A stretch of DNA of 64,000 nt, taken from contig NZ_CP077426.1 of NCBI RefSeq assembly GCF_019048845.1, positions 543,501-607,500 on the forward strand, read 5' to 3'. Shown piece by piece: positions 49,801 through 59,859 of the stretch. Origin of the DNA: Vibrio mimicus (GTDB lineage Bacteria > Pseudomonadota > Gammaproteobacteria > Enterobacterales > Vibrionaceae). Position 1 is the stretch's first letter, and each line of letters opens with the position of its first letter. The notes under the pieces were generated by a model that did not search any database, was not told where the DNA came from, and saw only the letters and a program-made list of their open reading frames with translations. A program made the position numbers and the translations under genes.

Positions 49801-49828
49801 GCCATGCAGACACTGCATGGCTTTTTTT
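49801..49828 (+). terminator. Intrinsic terminator after the AGCS symporter
   Basis: Nine-base arms GCCATGCAG / CTGCATGGC with loop ACA and seven T residues. Confidence 0.95.
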
Positions 49829-49937
49829 GTACCCTAGTTTGCATCATCTTATAAATACCCTAATCATTTGGAATTACAGTAAGTGCTGTTGTTTCACGTC
49901 GATTGGGGAACAAGCTCAACAAAAGATAGGAATTACT

Positions 49938-50711
49938 ATGCTGATTGTCGTTTCACCTGCGAAAACGCTGGATTATGAATCGCCCGTTTCCATCTCAAAC
50001 TTTACGCAGCCTGAATTGACGGAGCATTCGGCAGAGTTGATCCAAGTGTGTCGTACGTTATCTCCGAGTGACCTCTCTGCATTGATGAGTGTCAGTGATA
50101 AAATTGCCGGACTCAACGTCGCCCGTTTTGAACAGTGGAGCGAAACCTTTACTTTAGACAATGCTCGTCAGGCCATTTTTGCTTTTAAAGGCGATGTTTA
50201 TACAGGGCTGGAAGCGGAAACGCTGTCTGAAACCGAACTTGAGTTTGCTCAGCAACATTTGCGCATGCTCTCAGGTCTGTATGGTGTGTTGCGTCCACTC
50301 GATCTGATGCAGCCTTATCGTCTGGAAATGGGAACCAAGCTCGCGAATGAACGCGGTGCTAACTTGTACCAATTCTGGGGCAACATCATTACCGAAAAAC
50401 TCAATGAAGCGATCCAAGCGCAAGGCGATAATGTGCTGGTGAATTTGGCTTCTAACGAGTATTTCAAAGCCGTCAATCCGAAGCGATTAGATGCCCAAAT
50501 TGTGACGCCAATCTTCAAAGATGCCAAAAATGGCCAATATAAAATCATCAGCTTCTACGCTAAAAAAGCGCGTGGCATGATGGCGCGCTACATCATTGAA
50601 AATCGAATAGCTTCAGTTAAAGCTTTGGAAAGCTTTAATACGGCTGGCTACTATTTTGTTGCCGAAGAATCGACACCAACGGAGTTAGTGTTTAAACGCG
50701 AAGAGCAATAG
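49938..50711 (+). CDS. yaaA: Peroxide stress protein YaaA
   Basis: The 257-residue protein belongs to the YaaA (DUF328/UPF0246) family, which in E. coli limits free iron during hydrogen peroxide stress and has DNA-binding activity. Family marks are the opening [33 protein letters not shown], the [11 protein letters not shown] block and [10 protein letters not shown]. An upstream frame extends to 49827. The ATG at 49938 gives the family N-terminus and has AGGAA six bases before it. It is followed closely by two genes on the same strand. Confidence 0.95.
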   Translation: MLIVVSPAKTLDYESPVSISNFTQPELTEHSAELIQVCRTLSPSDLSALMSVSDKIAGLNVARFEQWSETFTLDNARQAIFAFKGDVYTGLEAETLSETELEFAQQHLRMLSGLYGVLRPLDLMQPYRLEMGTKLANERGANLYQFWGNIITEKLNEAIQAQGDNVLVNLASNEYFKAVNPKRLDAQIVTPIFKDAKNGQYKIISFYAKKARGMMARYIIENRIASVKALESFNTAGYYFVAEESTPTELVFKREEQ

Positions 50712-50739
50712 TAAGTAGAAGCTAAGAGAGGGAAGCGCA

Positions 50740-50880
50740 ATGTGGCAATGGTTAAAAGGCTGGATAGTGAAATACGATGCTTGGTGCCAAAGCATGGGGC
50801 TTGCCCCGGGGCAGAAGCGCAGTTGTGTTCCTTATCGTAAAGACCCTGCAAATGAGCGAGATGACACAAAGTCTGCTTGA
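50740..50880 (+). CDS. DUF5363-type microprotein (46 residues)
   Basis: A 47-codon frame begins MWQWLKGWIVKYDAWCQSMG and continues LAPGQKRSCVPYRKDP. The tryptophan-rich start and the CVPYRKDP block match, from memory, small DUF5363 proteins found beside tatD-family genes in Vibrio and Pasteurellaceae. A GAGGGAAG element lies just before the ATG. Its 3' end overlaps the start of the following deoxyribonuclease gene, so the two are probably translated together. Function is unknown. Confidence 0.65.
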   Translation: MWQWLKGWIVKYDAWCQSMGLAPGQKRSCVPYRKDPANERDDTKSA

Positions 50881-51676
50881 AGTGTCGTTGTTCGACACTC
50901 ATTGTCACTTTGATTTTGCCCCTTTTACTGCCGAACCAGAGCTTGAGTTACAACGAGCGGCAGAACAAGGGGTAAAGCGTTTACTTATTCCTGCGGTAGG
51001 ACCACAAGACTGGCAAGCAGTGGCTGAGCTTGCTCAGCGTTTTCCATCAACGATTTACTATGCGTTAGGCTTCCATCCTCTTTATTTAGATTCCTCTTCT
51101 CCTACCCATTTACCTCAGCTAGAAGCTGCACTGATGAAAGCTGAACACGCTTGTGTGGCTGTAGGGGAGTGTGGTTTGGATGGCATGATTGAGGTAGATA
51201 CTCAATTGCAAGAGCGAATGCTTACCGCACAATTAGCCTTGGCGACTCAGGCTAAATTGCCGGTCATCTTACACAGTCGCCGTACGCACAATCGCTTGTT
51301 GCAGTTATTGAAACAGCAACGTTTTCAGCAAGGTGGCGTATTGCATGCTTTTTCTGGCAGTTTGCAAGAGGCGCAGCAGTTTGTCGATTTAGGTTTTAAG
51401 ATTGGGGTAGGCGGGGTGATTACTTATCCAAGAGCGAATAAAACCCGCCAAGCGATTGCGGCATTAGCGCCCGAGCATTTAGTACTGGAGACGGATGCTC
51501 CTGATATGCCACTCAACGGATTTCAAGGCCAAGCTAACCATCCTGCTCAATTACCCAAGGTTTTAGAAACACTCGCTGAGCTAAAAGGTGTTTCGGCACA
51601 CTATCTCGTGCCCATCCTATGGAAAAGCAGCCAAACCCTGTTTGGCTTGTGTGAACAAAACCGAAACAAGATGTAG
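50852..51676 (+). CDS. yjjV: TatD-family metal-dependent hydrolase YjjV
   Basis: This 274-residue TIM-barrel hydrolase has the metal-binding motifs DTHCHFDF near the N-terminus, VGECGLDG in the middle, and VILHSRRTHNRLL, LHAFSGS and LETDAPDMPL in the second half. The closest match is YjjV, a TatD relative with likely DNase activity, and the TYPRANKTR block supports this over TatD itself. In-frame ATGs occur at 50777, 50852 and 50861. The first seems too early because it runs through the microprotein gene. None has a strong ribosome-binding site, so coupling to the preceding frame is likely. Confidence 0.88.
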   Translation: MSEMTQSLLEVSLFDTHCHFDFAPFTAEPELELQRAAEQGVKRLLIPAVGPQDWQAVAELAQRFPSTIYYALGFHPLYLDSSSPTHLPQLEAALMKAEHACVAVGECGLDGMIEVDTQLQERMLTAQLALATQAKLPVILHSRRTHNRLLQLLKQQRFQQGGVLHAFSGSLQEAQQFVDLGFKIGVGGVITYPRANKTRQAIAALAPEHLVLETDAPDMPLNGFQGQANHPAQLPKVLETLAELKGVSAHYLVPILWKSSQTLFGLCEQNRNKM

Positions 51677-51754
51677 CGTTAATGACGCATCTGTCACTAA
51701 AAGTTGAGTGACATCACATATATTGGTGAACGCGTGATGAATCTTATCCGAAAG

Positions 51755-51797
51755 TGTGAATTCTGCATTACTTTCTCCCTCTGCCCGTGAGTATAAT
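51755..51797 (+). promoter_or_regulatory. Predicted CRP-dependent promoter of nupC
   Basis: A perfect TATAAT (51792-51797) lacks a -35 box. A TGTGA half-site (51755-51759), with a degenerate second half at 51766-51770, is centred 41.5 bases before the predicted start at 51804, the class II CRP position. Confidence 0.5.
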
Positions 51798-51862
51798 TGC
51801 CCCCGCTTAATCGCTCCATTTTGTAACACGCCAACATTAAACTAATAAGGAAGTCATAAACT

Positions 51863-53128
51863 ATGAGCCTGTTTATGAGCCTCATCGGCATGGCAGTTCT
51901 GCTAGGAATCGCAGTACTACTGTCAAGTAACCGTAAAGCTATCAAAATAAGAACCGTGGGTGGCGCTTTTGCTATCCAATTTTTACTGGGTGCATTTATT
52001 CTGTATGTACCTTGGGGCCAAGAGCTACTTCGTGGATTTTCGGACGCAGTCTCTAACGTAATTAACTACGGTAACGATGGTACTTCATTCCTCTTCGGTG
52101 GACTGGTATCTGGCAAGATGTTCGAAGTGTTTGGCGGCGGCGGTTTCATTTTCGCATTCCGTGTACTACCAACGCTGATCTTCTTCTCTGCGCTGATTTC
52201 TGTACTGTACTACTTGGGTGTTATGCAATGGGTTATCCGCATTCTAGGTGGTGGCCTGCAAAAAGCACTGGGTACTTCACGTGCGGAATCCATGTCTGCA
52301 GCAGCAAACATTTTCGTTGGTCAAACTGAAGCGCCATTAGTGGTGCGTCCATTCGTTCCAAAAATGACTCAATCTGAGCTGTTTGCGGTAATGTGTGGTG
52401 GCTTGGCTTCTATCGCTGGTGGTGTGTTAGCGGGCTACGCTTCTATGGGCGTTAAGATCGAATACCTCGTTGCGGCGTCATTCATGGCGGCACCAGGTGG
52501 TCTGCTGTTTGCAAAGCTGATCATGCCAGAAACTGAAAAACCACAAGAGGGCGAAGAAATCGCTATTGACGGTGGTGATGACAAACCAGCTAACGTGATC
52601 GATGCAGCTGCGGGCGGTGCTTCTGCTGGTCTGCAATTAGCTCTAAACGTAGGTGCAATGCTGATTGCATTTATCGGCCTGATCGCTCTGATCAACGGTA
52701 TGTTAGGTGGCATTGGCGGTTGGTTCGGTATGCCTGAACTGAAACTGGAAATGCTGCTAGGTTGGGCGTTTGCGCCTCTTGCTTTCCTGATCGGTGTTCC
52801 TTGGAATGAAGCAACCGTTGCGGGTGAGTTCATCGGTCTGAAAACCGTTGCCAACGAATTCGTTGCTTACTCTCAGTTTGCTCCTTACCTGACTGAAGCG
52901 GCACCAGTGGCTCTGTCTGAGAAGACGAAAGCGATCATCTCTTTCGCACTGTGTGGTTTTGCGAACCTTTCTTCTATCGCAATCCTGCTGGGTGGTCTGG
53001 GTAGCTTGGCACCGAAGCGTCGTGGCGACATCGCTCGCATGGGCATCAAAGCGGTTATCGCAGGTACTCTATCTAACCTGATGGCTGCAACGATTGCTGG
53101 CTTCTTTCTTAGCCTTGCAGCACTCTAG
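51863..53128 (+). CDS. nupC: Concentrative nucleoside transporter NupC
   Basis: The 421-residue inner-membrane protein imports nucleosides with sodium. It matches the structurally solved V. cholerae transporter: Gly153, Gln154, Thr155 and Glu156 in FVGQTEAP fall at the published numbers, and the second-half site motifs NEATVAGE and CGFANLSS (Glu332, Asn368, Ser371 in that protein) are present. Scattered substitutions and a different C-terminal end distinguish it from the reference as I recall it. The neighbouring deo operon breaks down the imported nucleosides. A CRP-type promoter is predicted upstream. Confidence 0.97.
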   Translation: MSLFMSLIGMAVLLGIAVLLSSNRKAIKIRTVGGAFAIQFLLGAFILYVPWGQELLRGFSDAVSNVINYGNDGTSFLFGGLVSGKMFEVFGGGGFIFAFRVLPTLIFFSALISVLYYLGVMQWVIRILGGGLQKALGTSRAESMSAAANIFVGQTEAPLVVRPFVPKMTQSELFAVMCGGLASIAGGVLAGYASMGVKIEYLVAASFMAAPGGLLFAKLIMPETEKPQEGEEIAIDGGDDKPANVIDAAAGGASAGLQLALNVGAMLIAFIGLIALINGMLGGIGGWFGMPELKLEMLLGWAFAPLAFLIGVPWNEATVAGEFIGLKTVANEFVAYSQFAPYLTEAAPVALSEKTKAIISFALCGFANLSSIAILLGGLGSLAPKRRGDIARMGIKAVIAGTLSNLMAATIAGFFLSLAAL

Positions 53129-53167
53129 TTAGAATCGGATCTAGACGTATAGACGCCGTTTAAATTC

Positions 53168-53200
53168 ACCCCGTAGCAAGTGATTGCTGCGGGGTGTTTT
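53168..53200 (+). terminator. Intrinsic terminator after nupC
   Basis: Twelve-base arms ACCCCGTAGCAA / TTGCTGCGGGGT (one mismatch) around GTGA, then GTTTT. Confidence 0.82.
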
Positions 53201-53206
53201 GCTTTC

Positions 53207-53733
53207 AGGACTCCCAATTTGAATGGGAGTTCCTGAGTGAGATTTTGTAATGGATTGCATGGCTGAAGCCTTGTGTGGTAAGGGATTCTCCTTTAAATTT
53301 CAGCCGTTTTTTTTGAGATACAAACCGTTTGCGTTTAGCGCAGCACTACCGTTTTGTGACAAATATCGATACTGTAGCTGTGGATAAAGAACGAGATGAT
53401 CAAACAGAAATAATGATCAACCGTGTTGACCACTGAGCTGAAGTTCAGGTGGCAAACTTGTCCTGTGGAATATGGATGAGTTTTCGCTGGTTCTCAACAT
53501 GACAAGGAGTATGATGAGGACCGGAGGCAATCGCATTGCCTGTATACAGTAAGATACCGCAAACGCAAATTGTTGTGCCATTGACCAAACTGGTACTGTG
53601 CGGTGACAAGGATAGCAATTGGTGCATGAGCACCGAGTCTTCAAGGAACCAAGTCCGTTCATTTGTGGCTGCTTAGTAGAGAAGAGAATCTGCTGAGCAG
53701 TGGACTATATGATTATATTGATCGGAGATAGAA
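53207..53733. promoter_or_regulatory. deoC upstream region
   Basis: About 530 bases without a supported gene. It holds a hairpin (ACTCCCA/TGGGAGT, 53209-53230), a LacI-family-type operator reading TACAAACCGTTTGCGT (53319-53334), a TGTGA CRP-like half-site (53355-53359, second half poor), and a perfect AGGCAAT/ATTGCCT hairpin (53525-53541). Minus-strand frames near 53417-53662 have no features of a gene. CytR and CRP control of deo genes is established in enterobacteria. Confidence 0.45.
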
Positions 53734-54513
53734 ATGAGCGAATTAAAAGCAGCAGCTCTACGTGCACTAAAATTGATGGATCTGACTACGCTGAATGACA
53801 ACGATACGGATGCGAAAGTCATCCAACTTTGCCATGACGCAAAAAGTCCAGTAGGTAACACCGCTGCCATCTGTATTTACCCTCGCTTTATTCCTATTGC
53901 TAAGAAGACACTTCGCGAGCAAGGAACCCCTGAAATCCGTATTGCTACGGTAACCAATTTCCCTCACGGTAATGGCGATATTGAAATCGCCGTTGCTGAA
54001 ACGAAAGCTGCGGTTGCTTACGGCGCAGATGAAGTGGATGTGGTTTTCCCATATCGCGCTCTGATCGCAGGCAACGAGCAAGTCGGCTTTGAGCTGGTGA
54101 AACAGTGTAAAGCCGCTTGTGGCGACAATGTGCTACTGAAAGTGATCATCGAAACCGGTGAGCTGAAAGAAGAAGTGCTGATCAAAAAAGCCTCTCAAAT
54201 CTGTATTGAAGCTGGCGCAGATTTTATCAAAACCTCAACCGGTAAAGTGCCTGTGAATGCTACACCAGAATACGCACGTATGATGCTGGAAGTGATCCGC
54301 GATATGGGCGTAGCCAAAACTGTTGGTTTCAAACCAGCGGGTGGTGTACGTACTGCTGAAGATGCACAGCAATATTTGGCTATGGCTGATGAGCTACTCG
54401 GTGGTGACTGGGCGGACAGCCGTCATTACCGCTTTGGTGCCTCAAGCCTACTGACCAACCTTCTGAATACATTAGAAGTGACAGACCAAAAGGCAGATCC
54501 TGCCGCTTACTAA
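53734..54513 (+). CDS. deoC: Deoxyribose-phosphate aldolase
   Basis: DeoC splits 2-deoxyribose-5-phosphate into acetaldehyde and glyceraldehyde-3-phosphate. The 259-residue TIM barrel has the Schiff-base lysine at about residue 166 in [13 protein letters not shown], the partner Lys in the conserved [11 protein letters not shown], and the acidic pair in [14 protein letters not shown] element precedes the ATG. It is the first of four genes, deoC-deoA-deoB-deoD, that together degrade deoxynucleosides. Confidence 0.98.
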   Translation: MSELKAAALRALKLMDLTTLNDNDTDAKVIQLCHDAKSPVGNTAAICIYPRFIPIAKKTLREQGTPEIRIATVTNFPHGNGDIEIAVAETKAAVAYGADEVDVVFPYRALIAGNEQVGFELVKQCKAACGDNVLLKVIIETGELKEEVLIKKASQICIEAGADFIKTSTGKVPVNATPEYARMMLEVIRDMGVAKTVGFKPAGGVRTAEDAQQYLAMADELLGGDWADSRHYRFGASSLLTNLLNTLEVTDQKADPAAY

Positions 54514-54600
54514 TATCAATTGTGTCTGATGGCAGCGCGAGTCTTCGCGCTGCTTAACCTCTTTACACTACGCAGTTCTTTTGGGAACTGGGAGGCATCT

Positions 54601-55929
54601 ATGTATTTACCTCAAGAAATTATCCGCAGAAAACGTGATGGTGAAGTTCTCACCCGCGATGAAATCAACTTCTTCATTCAAGGTGTGGCGAATAACACCG
54701 TCTCTGAAGGTCAAATTGCTGCTTTTGCCATGGCGATTTTTTTCCGTGAAATGACGATGCCTGAGCGTATTGCACTGACTTGTGCGATGCGTGATTCCGG
54801 TATGGTGATTGATTGGAGCCATATGAATTTTGATGGCCCGATTGTCGATAAACACTCCACGGGCGGCGTGGGCGATGTGACCTCACTGATGCTTGGCCCT
54901 ATGGTGGCAGCCTGTGGTGGTTATGTGCCGATGATTTCTGGCCGTGGTTTAGGCCACACGGGCGGTACGCTTGATAAACTTGAAGCCATCCCTGGCTACA
55001 ACATTACCCCAACCAACGAAGTATTTGGTCAAGTGACCAAACAAGCGGGTGTGGCGATCATCGGTCAAACTGGCGATTTGGCACCGGCTGACAAGCGTGT
55101 GTATGCAACGCGTGATATTACCGCGATCGTGGATAACATCTCGCTGATCACCGCTTCAATTCTTTCCAAGAAACTGGCGGCCGGCCTTGAATCGCTCGTG
55201 ATGGATGTGAAAGTCGGCTCTGGTGCTTTCATGCCAACCTATGCAGCTTCTGAAGAACTCGCCAAATCTATCGTGGCAGTGGCGAACGGTGCAGGCACCA
55301 ATACCACGGCGATTTTAACCGATATGAACCAAGTGCTGGCGTCCTCTGCAGGTAACGCGGTGGAAGTGCGTGAAGCAGTGCGCTTCCTCACCGGCGAATA
55401 CCGCAATCCGCGTCTGCTGGAAGTCACCATGGCGTCGTGTGCGGAAATGCTGGTACTTGGCAAGTTAGCCAAAGATACTGCGCAAGCGCGTGAGAAACTG
55501 CAAGCGGTGCTGGATAACGGCCAAGCGGCAGAGTGCTTCGGCAAAATGGTCGCAGGCCTAGGTGGCCCAAGCGATTTTGTTGAAAACTACGACAAGTATC
55601 TTGCGAAAGCTGAGATTATTCGCCCAGTTTACGCCCAGCAATCTGGCATCATTTCCGCGATGAATACCCGTGCCATTGGTATGGCGGTAGTCGGTATGGG
55701 TGGTGGCCGCCGTGTCGCGACAGATCGCATTGATTATGCTGTGGGCTTTGATCATTTTATCCGCTTGGGGGAAACCGCCGACAGCAACAAACCTTTAGCA
55801 ATGATTCATGCCCGCAATGAAGAGCAGTGGCAACAAGCTGCCAATGCACTACAAAGTGCGATTAAAGTGGGCGGTGACTATGTACCAACACCGGATGTTT
55901 ACCGTCAAATTCGAGCTCAAGACGTGTAA
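54601..55929 (+). CDS. deoA: Thymidine phosphorylase
   Basis: DeoA cleaves thymidine and deoxyuridine with phosphate. The 442-residue protein starts [15 protein letters not shown]. It has the phosphate-binding KHSTGGVGD and the family signature [21 protein letters not shown] frame extends upstream to 54520. The ATG at 54601 is correct because GGGAGG lies five bases before it and the length matches the family. It starts 87 bases after deoC. Confidence 0.98.
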   Translation: MYLPQEIIRRKRDGEVLTRDEINFFIQGVANNTVSEGQIAAFAMAIFFREMTMPERIALTCAMRDSGMVIDWSHMNFDGPIVDKHSTGGVGDVTSLMLGPMVAACGGYVPMISGRGLGHTGGTLDKLEAIPGYNITPTNEVFGQVTKQAGVAIIGQTGDLAPADKRVYATRDITAIVDNISLITASILSKKLAAGLESLVMDVKVGSGAFMPTYAASEELAKSIVAVANGAGTNTTAILTDMNQVLASSAGNAVEVREAVRFLTGEYRNPRLLEVTMASCAEMLVLGKLAKDTAQAREKLQAVLDNGQAAECFGKMVAGLGGPSDFVENYDKYLAKAEIIRPVYAQQSGIISAMNTRAIGMAVVGMGGGRRVATDRIDYAVGFDHFIRLGETADSNKPLAMIHARNEEQWQQAANALQSAIKVGGDYVPTPDVYRQIRAQDV

Positions 55930-55947
55930 TACCGGGGGGAGTGAGCA

Positions 55948-57168
55948 ATGAAAAGAGCATTTATTTTAGTTTTAGACTCGTTTGGCATTGGCGCGACAGC
56001 CGATGCAGAAGCCTTTGGTGATGTGGGTTCTGATACCTTAGGCCACATTGCGGATCAATGTGCGCAAGGTTTGGCGGATAACGCAGAGCGTAAAGGCGCA
56101 TTGCAACTGCCGAATCTTTCTAAGCTAGGTTTGGCGATGGCGCATAAAGAGTCGGCAGGACGTTTTGCTCCGGGGCTGGATGAGCGTGCGGACATCATCG
56201 GTGCTTATGCCCATGCAGCAGAGCTGTCATCTGGTAAAGATACACCGTCAGGTCACTGGGAAATTGCTGGTGTGCCAGTGCTGTTTGAATGGGGTTACTT
56301 TAGCGATAAGCAAAACAGCTTCCCGAAAGAACTGACCGATCGCATTCTGGCGCGCGCAGGTCTGGACGGATTCTTAGGTAACTGCCACGCTTCGGGCACT
56401 CAAGTGCTGGATGACTTGGGCGAAGAGCACATGCGCACGGGCAAGCCGATTTTCTACACTTCGGCAGATTCTGTATTCCAAATTGCCTGCCATGAAGAGA
56501 CATTTGGTTTGGAGCGTCTGCTGGAGCTGTGCCAAATCGCTCGTGAAGAGCTGGCGGATTACAACATCGGCCGCGTTATTGCGCGTCCATTCGTTGGCCC
56601 GGGCAAAGGCCAATTTGCTCGTACCGGTAATCGCCGTGACTTGTCGGTTGAGCCACCTTCAGCGACTGTGTTGCAAAAGCTGGTGGAAGAGAAGCAAGGC
56701 CGAGTGGTCTCTATCGGTAAAATTGCCGATATCTACGCGTACTGCGGGATTACCGACAAAGTCAAAGCGACGGGTATTCCAGATCTGTTTGAAGCGACTT
56801 TAGAACAGATTAAACAAGCCGGTGATAACACCATAGTGTTCACTAACTTTGTTGACTTTGACTCTGCCTATGGCCACCGCCGTGACGTAGCAGGTTATGC
56901 GGCTGCGCTAGAGTATTTCGATAATCGCTTACCTGAAGTGTTGGAACTGATGCAGGAAGATGACATTCTGATCCTAACTGCTGATCATGGTTGCGACCCA
57001 ACATGGCCGGGCACTGACCACACTCGTGAGCATATCCCTGTACTGGTTTACGGTAAAAAAGTCGCACCAGGTTCATTAGGCCGCCGTGACACTTTTGCTG
57101 ATATCGGGCAAACTCTGGCAAGCTACTTTGGCACTTCGCCAATGGATTACGGTAAGAACTTTTTATAA
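55948..57168 (+). CDS. deoB: Phosphopentomutase
   Basis: DeoB converts (deoxy)ribose-1-phosphate to the 5-phosphate, feeding DeoC. The 406-residue alkaline-phosphatase-fold enzyme has metal-binding residues in VLDSFGIGA near the N-terminus, in [14 protein letters not shown], and in [23 protein letters not shown]. The conserved nucleophilic Thr lies in [11 protein letters not shown]. It begins 19 bases after deoA with a GGGGGAG element upstream. Confidence 0.98.
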   Translation: MKRAFILVLDSFGIGATADAEAFGDVGSDTLGHIADQCAQGLADNAERKGALQLPNLSKLGLAMAHKESAGRFAPGLDERADIIGAYAHAAELSSGKDTPSGHWEIAGVPVLFEWGYFSDKQNSFPKELTDRILARAGLDGFLGNCHASGTQVLDDLGEEHMRTGKPIFYTSADSVFQIACHEETFGLERLLELCQIAREELADYNIGRVIARPFVGPGKGQFARTGNRRDLSVEPPSATVLQKLVEEKQGRVVSIGKIADIYAYCGITDKVKATGIPDLFEATLEQIKQAGDNTIVFTNFVDFDSAYGHRRDVAGYAAALEYFDNRLPEVLELMQEDDILILTADHGCDPTWPGTDHTREHIPVLVYGKKVAPGSLGRRDTFADIGQTLASYFGTSPMDYGKNFL

Positions 57169-57250
57169 TACACATGCTCTAGGGCTGGTTTCAGCCCTAG
57201 GGTTTTGTTGAATGATGGCCGTTGAGCCAACAAACCAAAGGAACGAAAAC

Positions 57251-57976
57251 ATGGCAACTCCACATATCAATGCGCAAATGGGTGATTTCGCTGACGTTGT
57301 ACTGATGCCGGGAGATCCTCTTCGCGCGAAATACATCGCAGAAAACTTCCTCGATAATGCGGTTCAAGTGTGTGATGTGCGTAATATGTTCGGCTACACA
57401 GGTACTTACAAAGGCCGTAAGATCTCTGTGATGGGTCATGGTATGGGTATCCCATCTTGCTCAATCTATGTTACGGAACTGATCAAAGATTACGGCGTGA
57501 AGAAGATCATTCGCGTAGGTAGCTGTGGTGCAGTGAATGAAGGCATCAAAGTACGTGATGTTGTGATCGGTATGGGCGCTTGTACAGACTCTAAAGTGAA
57601 CCGTATTCGCTTTAAAGATCATGATTTTGCAGCAATTGCTGACTACAAAATGGTGAAAGCCGCGGAAGAAGCAGCGAAAGCGCGTGGTATTGACGTTAAA
57701 GTGGGCAACCTGTTCTCTGCAGAACTGTTCTACACGCCAGATCCTTCCATGTTCGATGTGATGGATAAATACGGCATCGTTGGTGTTGAAATGGAAGCTG
57801 CGGGTATTTACGGTGTAGCGGCAGAATACGGCGCGAAAGCACTAGCGATTTGTACTGTTTCTGACCACATCAAAACGGGCGAGCAAACGACCTCAGAAGA
57901 GCGTCAAAACACCTTCAACGAGATGATTGAAATCGCGCTCGATTCGGTATTGATTGGCGATCAAGCGGGTTATTAA
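57251..57976 (+). CDS. deoD: Purine nucleoside phosphorylase DeoD
   Basis: DeoD is the hexameric high-molecular-mass purine phosphorylase. The 241-residue protein opens [23 protein letters not shown]. It carries [12 protein letters not shown] and RVGSCGAV for phosphate, [10 protein letters not shown] for the nucleoside, and the catalytic Asp in TVSDHI. An in-frame start exists at 57212. The ATG at 57251 has AAAGGA eight bases before it and matches E. coli DeoD. It closes the deo operon. Confidence 0.98.
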   Translation: MATPHINAQMGDFADVVLMPGDPLRAKYIAENFLDNAVQVCDVRNMFGYTGTYKGRKISVMGHGMGIPSCSIYVTELIKDYGVKKIIRVGSCGAVNEGIKVRDVVIGMGACTDSKVNRIRFKDHDFAAIADYKMVKAAEEAAKARGIDVKVGNLFSAELFYTPDPSMFDVMDKYGIVGVEMEAAGIYGVAAEYGAKALAICTVSDHIKTGEQTTSEERQNTFNEMIEIALDSVLIGDQAGY

Positions 57977-58006
57977 TCGCGGTATAACGTAACCACTGAA
58001 AAGTAA

Positions 58007-58034
58007 AAACCTCAGCTTAGGCTGAGGTTTTTTT
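58007..58034. terminator. Bidirectional terminator between deoD and ytjB
   Basis: CCTCAGC / GCTGAGG arms around TTAG, A-rich on the left and seven T residues on the right; serves both convergent genes. Confidence 0.92.
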
Positions 58035-58056
58035 ATCACTCAATAAGTTGTTCTAC

Positions 58057-58680
58057 TTACTCATTCATAGACTGTTCGGCTTGTTTGAGTAACAAATTCT
58101 CACCACTGGCCTTTTTCGGTCTGCGACGTAACAGAAGCGTCAAGAGCACCCCACTGACAAAACTCATCAGCAGCATCCAATACATGTTGCGATCGCTTTT
58201 ACGATAGTGATGGTCGGAAATCGCTGTCACTTTACCCGTTTCAAAAGTAATGCGAACAAATCCGATTAAGCTGCCATCGTTGATCACTGGTTCAACAAGC
58301 TGTTGGCGGCCAATGCTCGCAGTATGCAATGGAGTGTCTAAGCCCAAAACTTCACGCACACTCAGCGCGGTTTCACTTGCGGCAAGGAGCACGCCTTCTG
58401 AATCATAAATTGAAGCATCGAATACGAGTCGATCGGTCGCAAGCTGGTTAGTGAGCGCTAACAGACGTTCTTGATCTTGATCGGCAATCATACTACTAGC
58501 AGACATAGCGGCTTGAGTAATCAGCACTTTGGTTAAGGTTTCGAGTTGGTTGGCTTGAATGCGTTCATTGCCTTTACTGATCACAACGCTGTCTTGAATG
58601 GTGATAAAAAACATCAAGGCGACTGCTAGCACAGTCGCAACACGTACTACGACTCGGAATGAAAAAAGTGAACCATCCAT
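58057..58680 (-). CDS. ytjB: YtjB/Smp family membrane protein
   Basis: The 207-residue protein has two membrane helices (about 12-30 and 168-185) bracketing a periplasmic domain, and a basic cytoplasmic tail. It matches the YtjB (Smp/AhpA) family, of unclear function, which in E. coli is also encoded divergently from serB. The conserved GFVRITFETGKV near residue 140 is PAS-like in character. The start ATG is at 58680, with its promoter presumably in the 100 bases shared with serB. Confidence 0.85.
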   Translation of the reverse strand: MDGSLFSFRVVVRVATVLAVALMFFITIQDSVVISKGNERIQANQLETLTKVLITQAAMSASSMIADQDQERLLALTNQLATDRLVFDASIYDSEGVLLAASETALSVREVLGLDTPLHTASIGRQQLVEPVINDGSLIGFVRITFETGKVTAISDHHYRKSDRNMYWMLLMSFVSGVLLTLLLRRRPKKASGENLLLKQAEQSMNE

Positions 58681-58782
58681 GATGAGATAAACCTACAAAA
58701 AACCAACTGCGCTCATATTGAGACTTGCGTTTTTAAATTGCAATAGGGTAACGTCAGGCTACACCGAATAAGGAAAGTGGAC

Positions 58783-59763
58783 ATGGATGCTTTAACAACT
58801 TTATCGATCAAAAAACACACCGCCCTGCTCAATCGTTTCCCAGAGGCGCGTTTCGTATCTCAGTTAGCGAAAAATCGTGCAAGCTGGATAGTGTTTGCAC
58901 ATTACCTGACACCTACACAATTTGAAGATATGGATTTCTTCACTGACCGCTTTAACGCCATTTTGGATGTATGGAAAGTGGGGGAATATGAGGTGGCGTT
59001 AATGGATGGGGAGCTGACTTCCCAACATGAAACTATCCTAAAAGCGTTAGAGCTTGATTACGCAAGAATTCAAGACGTTCCCGATCTCACTAAGCCTGGT
59101 CTGATTGTACTTGATATGGACTCGACCGCGATTCAAATTGAATGCATTGATGAGATCGCGAAATTAGCTGGAGTGGGTGAGGAAGTTGCAGAGGTGACAG
59201 AGCGTGCCATGCAAGGTGAACTCGACTTTGAACAGAGCTTACGTTTGCGAGTCAGTAAACTCCAAAATGCTCCTGAGCAGATTTTAAGCCAAGTGCGTAA
59301 GCATTTACCGCTGATGCCAGAACTTCCAGAATTGGTGGCAACACTGCATGCCTTTGGTTGGAAAGTGGCGATCGCGTCAGGTGGTTTTACCTATTTTTCT
59401 GACCATCTCAAAAACATGTTATCTCTGGATTATGCTCAGTCCAATACGCTGGAAATTGTGGGTGGCAAACTCACAGGACAAGTGCTGGGTGAAGTGGTTT
59501 CAGCCCAAACTAAAGCCGATATTCTGAGATCGCTTGCGCAGCAATACGATATCGAGATTCACAACACGGTCGCCGTAGGGGATGGAGCGAATGATTTGGT
59601 GATGATGGCTGCTGCAGGGTTAGGGGTGGCTTATCATGCCAAACCGAAAGTGGAAGCCAAAGCACAAACCGCTGTGCGTTTTGCCGGACTGGGGGGGGTG
59701 GTGTGTATTCTTTCTGCCGCGCTGATCCGTCAGCAGAAGCTCAGTTGGCAAACGAAACCTTAG
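58783..59763 (+). CDS. serB: Phosphoserine phosphatase
   Basis: SerB makes serine from phosphoserine, the last step of serine synthesis. The 326-residue protein has an N-terminal ACT-like extension of about 100 residues, as in other gammaproteobacterial SerB. The HAD core follows, with the nucleophile in VLDMDSTAIQIE, the SGGF motif II and the metal-binding GDGANDL motif. A GTG two codons upstream (58777) is in frame. The ATG at 58783 is preferred because AAGGA lies eight bases before it. It is divergent from ytjB, as in E. coli. Confidence 0.97.
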   Translation: MDALTTLSIKKHTALLNRFPEARFVSQLAKNRASWIVFAHYLTPTQFEDMDFFTDRFNAILDVWKVGEYEVALMDGELTSQHETILKALELDYARIQDVPDLTKPGLIVLDMDSTAIQIECIDEIAKLAGVGEEVAEVTERAMQGELDFEQSLRLRVSKLQNAPEQILSQVRKHLPLMPELPELVATLHAFGWKVAIASGGFTYFSDHLKNMLSLDYAQSNTLEIVGGKLTGQVLGEVVSAQTKADILRSLAQQYDIEIHNTVAVGDGANDLVMMAAAGLGVAYHAKPKVEAKAQTAVRFAGLGGVVCILSAALIRQQKLSWQTKP

Positions 59764-59783
59764 GTCAGCCTTGTTCGAAGAAT

Positions 59784-59810
59784 AAAAAAGCCACGCTTGT
59801 CGTGGCTTCT
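59784..59810. terminator. Terminator between serB and plzC
   Basis: AAGCCACG / CGTGGCTT arms around CTTGT. The run of A at 59784-59789 gives a T-run on the minus strand, so it best fits plzC; the serB side is weaker. Confidence 0.85.
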
Positions 59811-59859
59811 TGTTATCGATCACCAAGGTTGATGATGGTGGTCATCGAGTAATAGGCGG

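Noticed and set aside
53417..53662. Minus-strand frames in the nupC-deoC interval
   Set aside because: Cys/Pro/His-rich translations without domain signals and without a ribosome-binding site; more likely non-coding leader.
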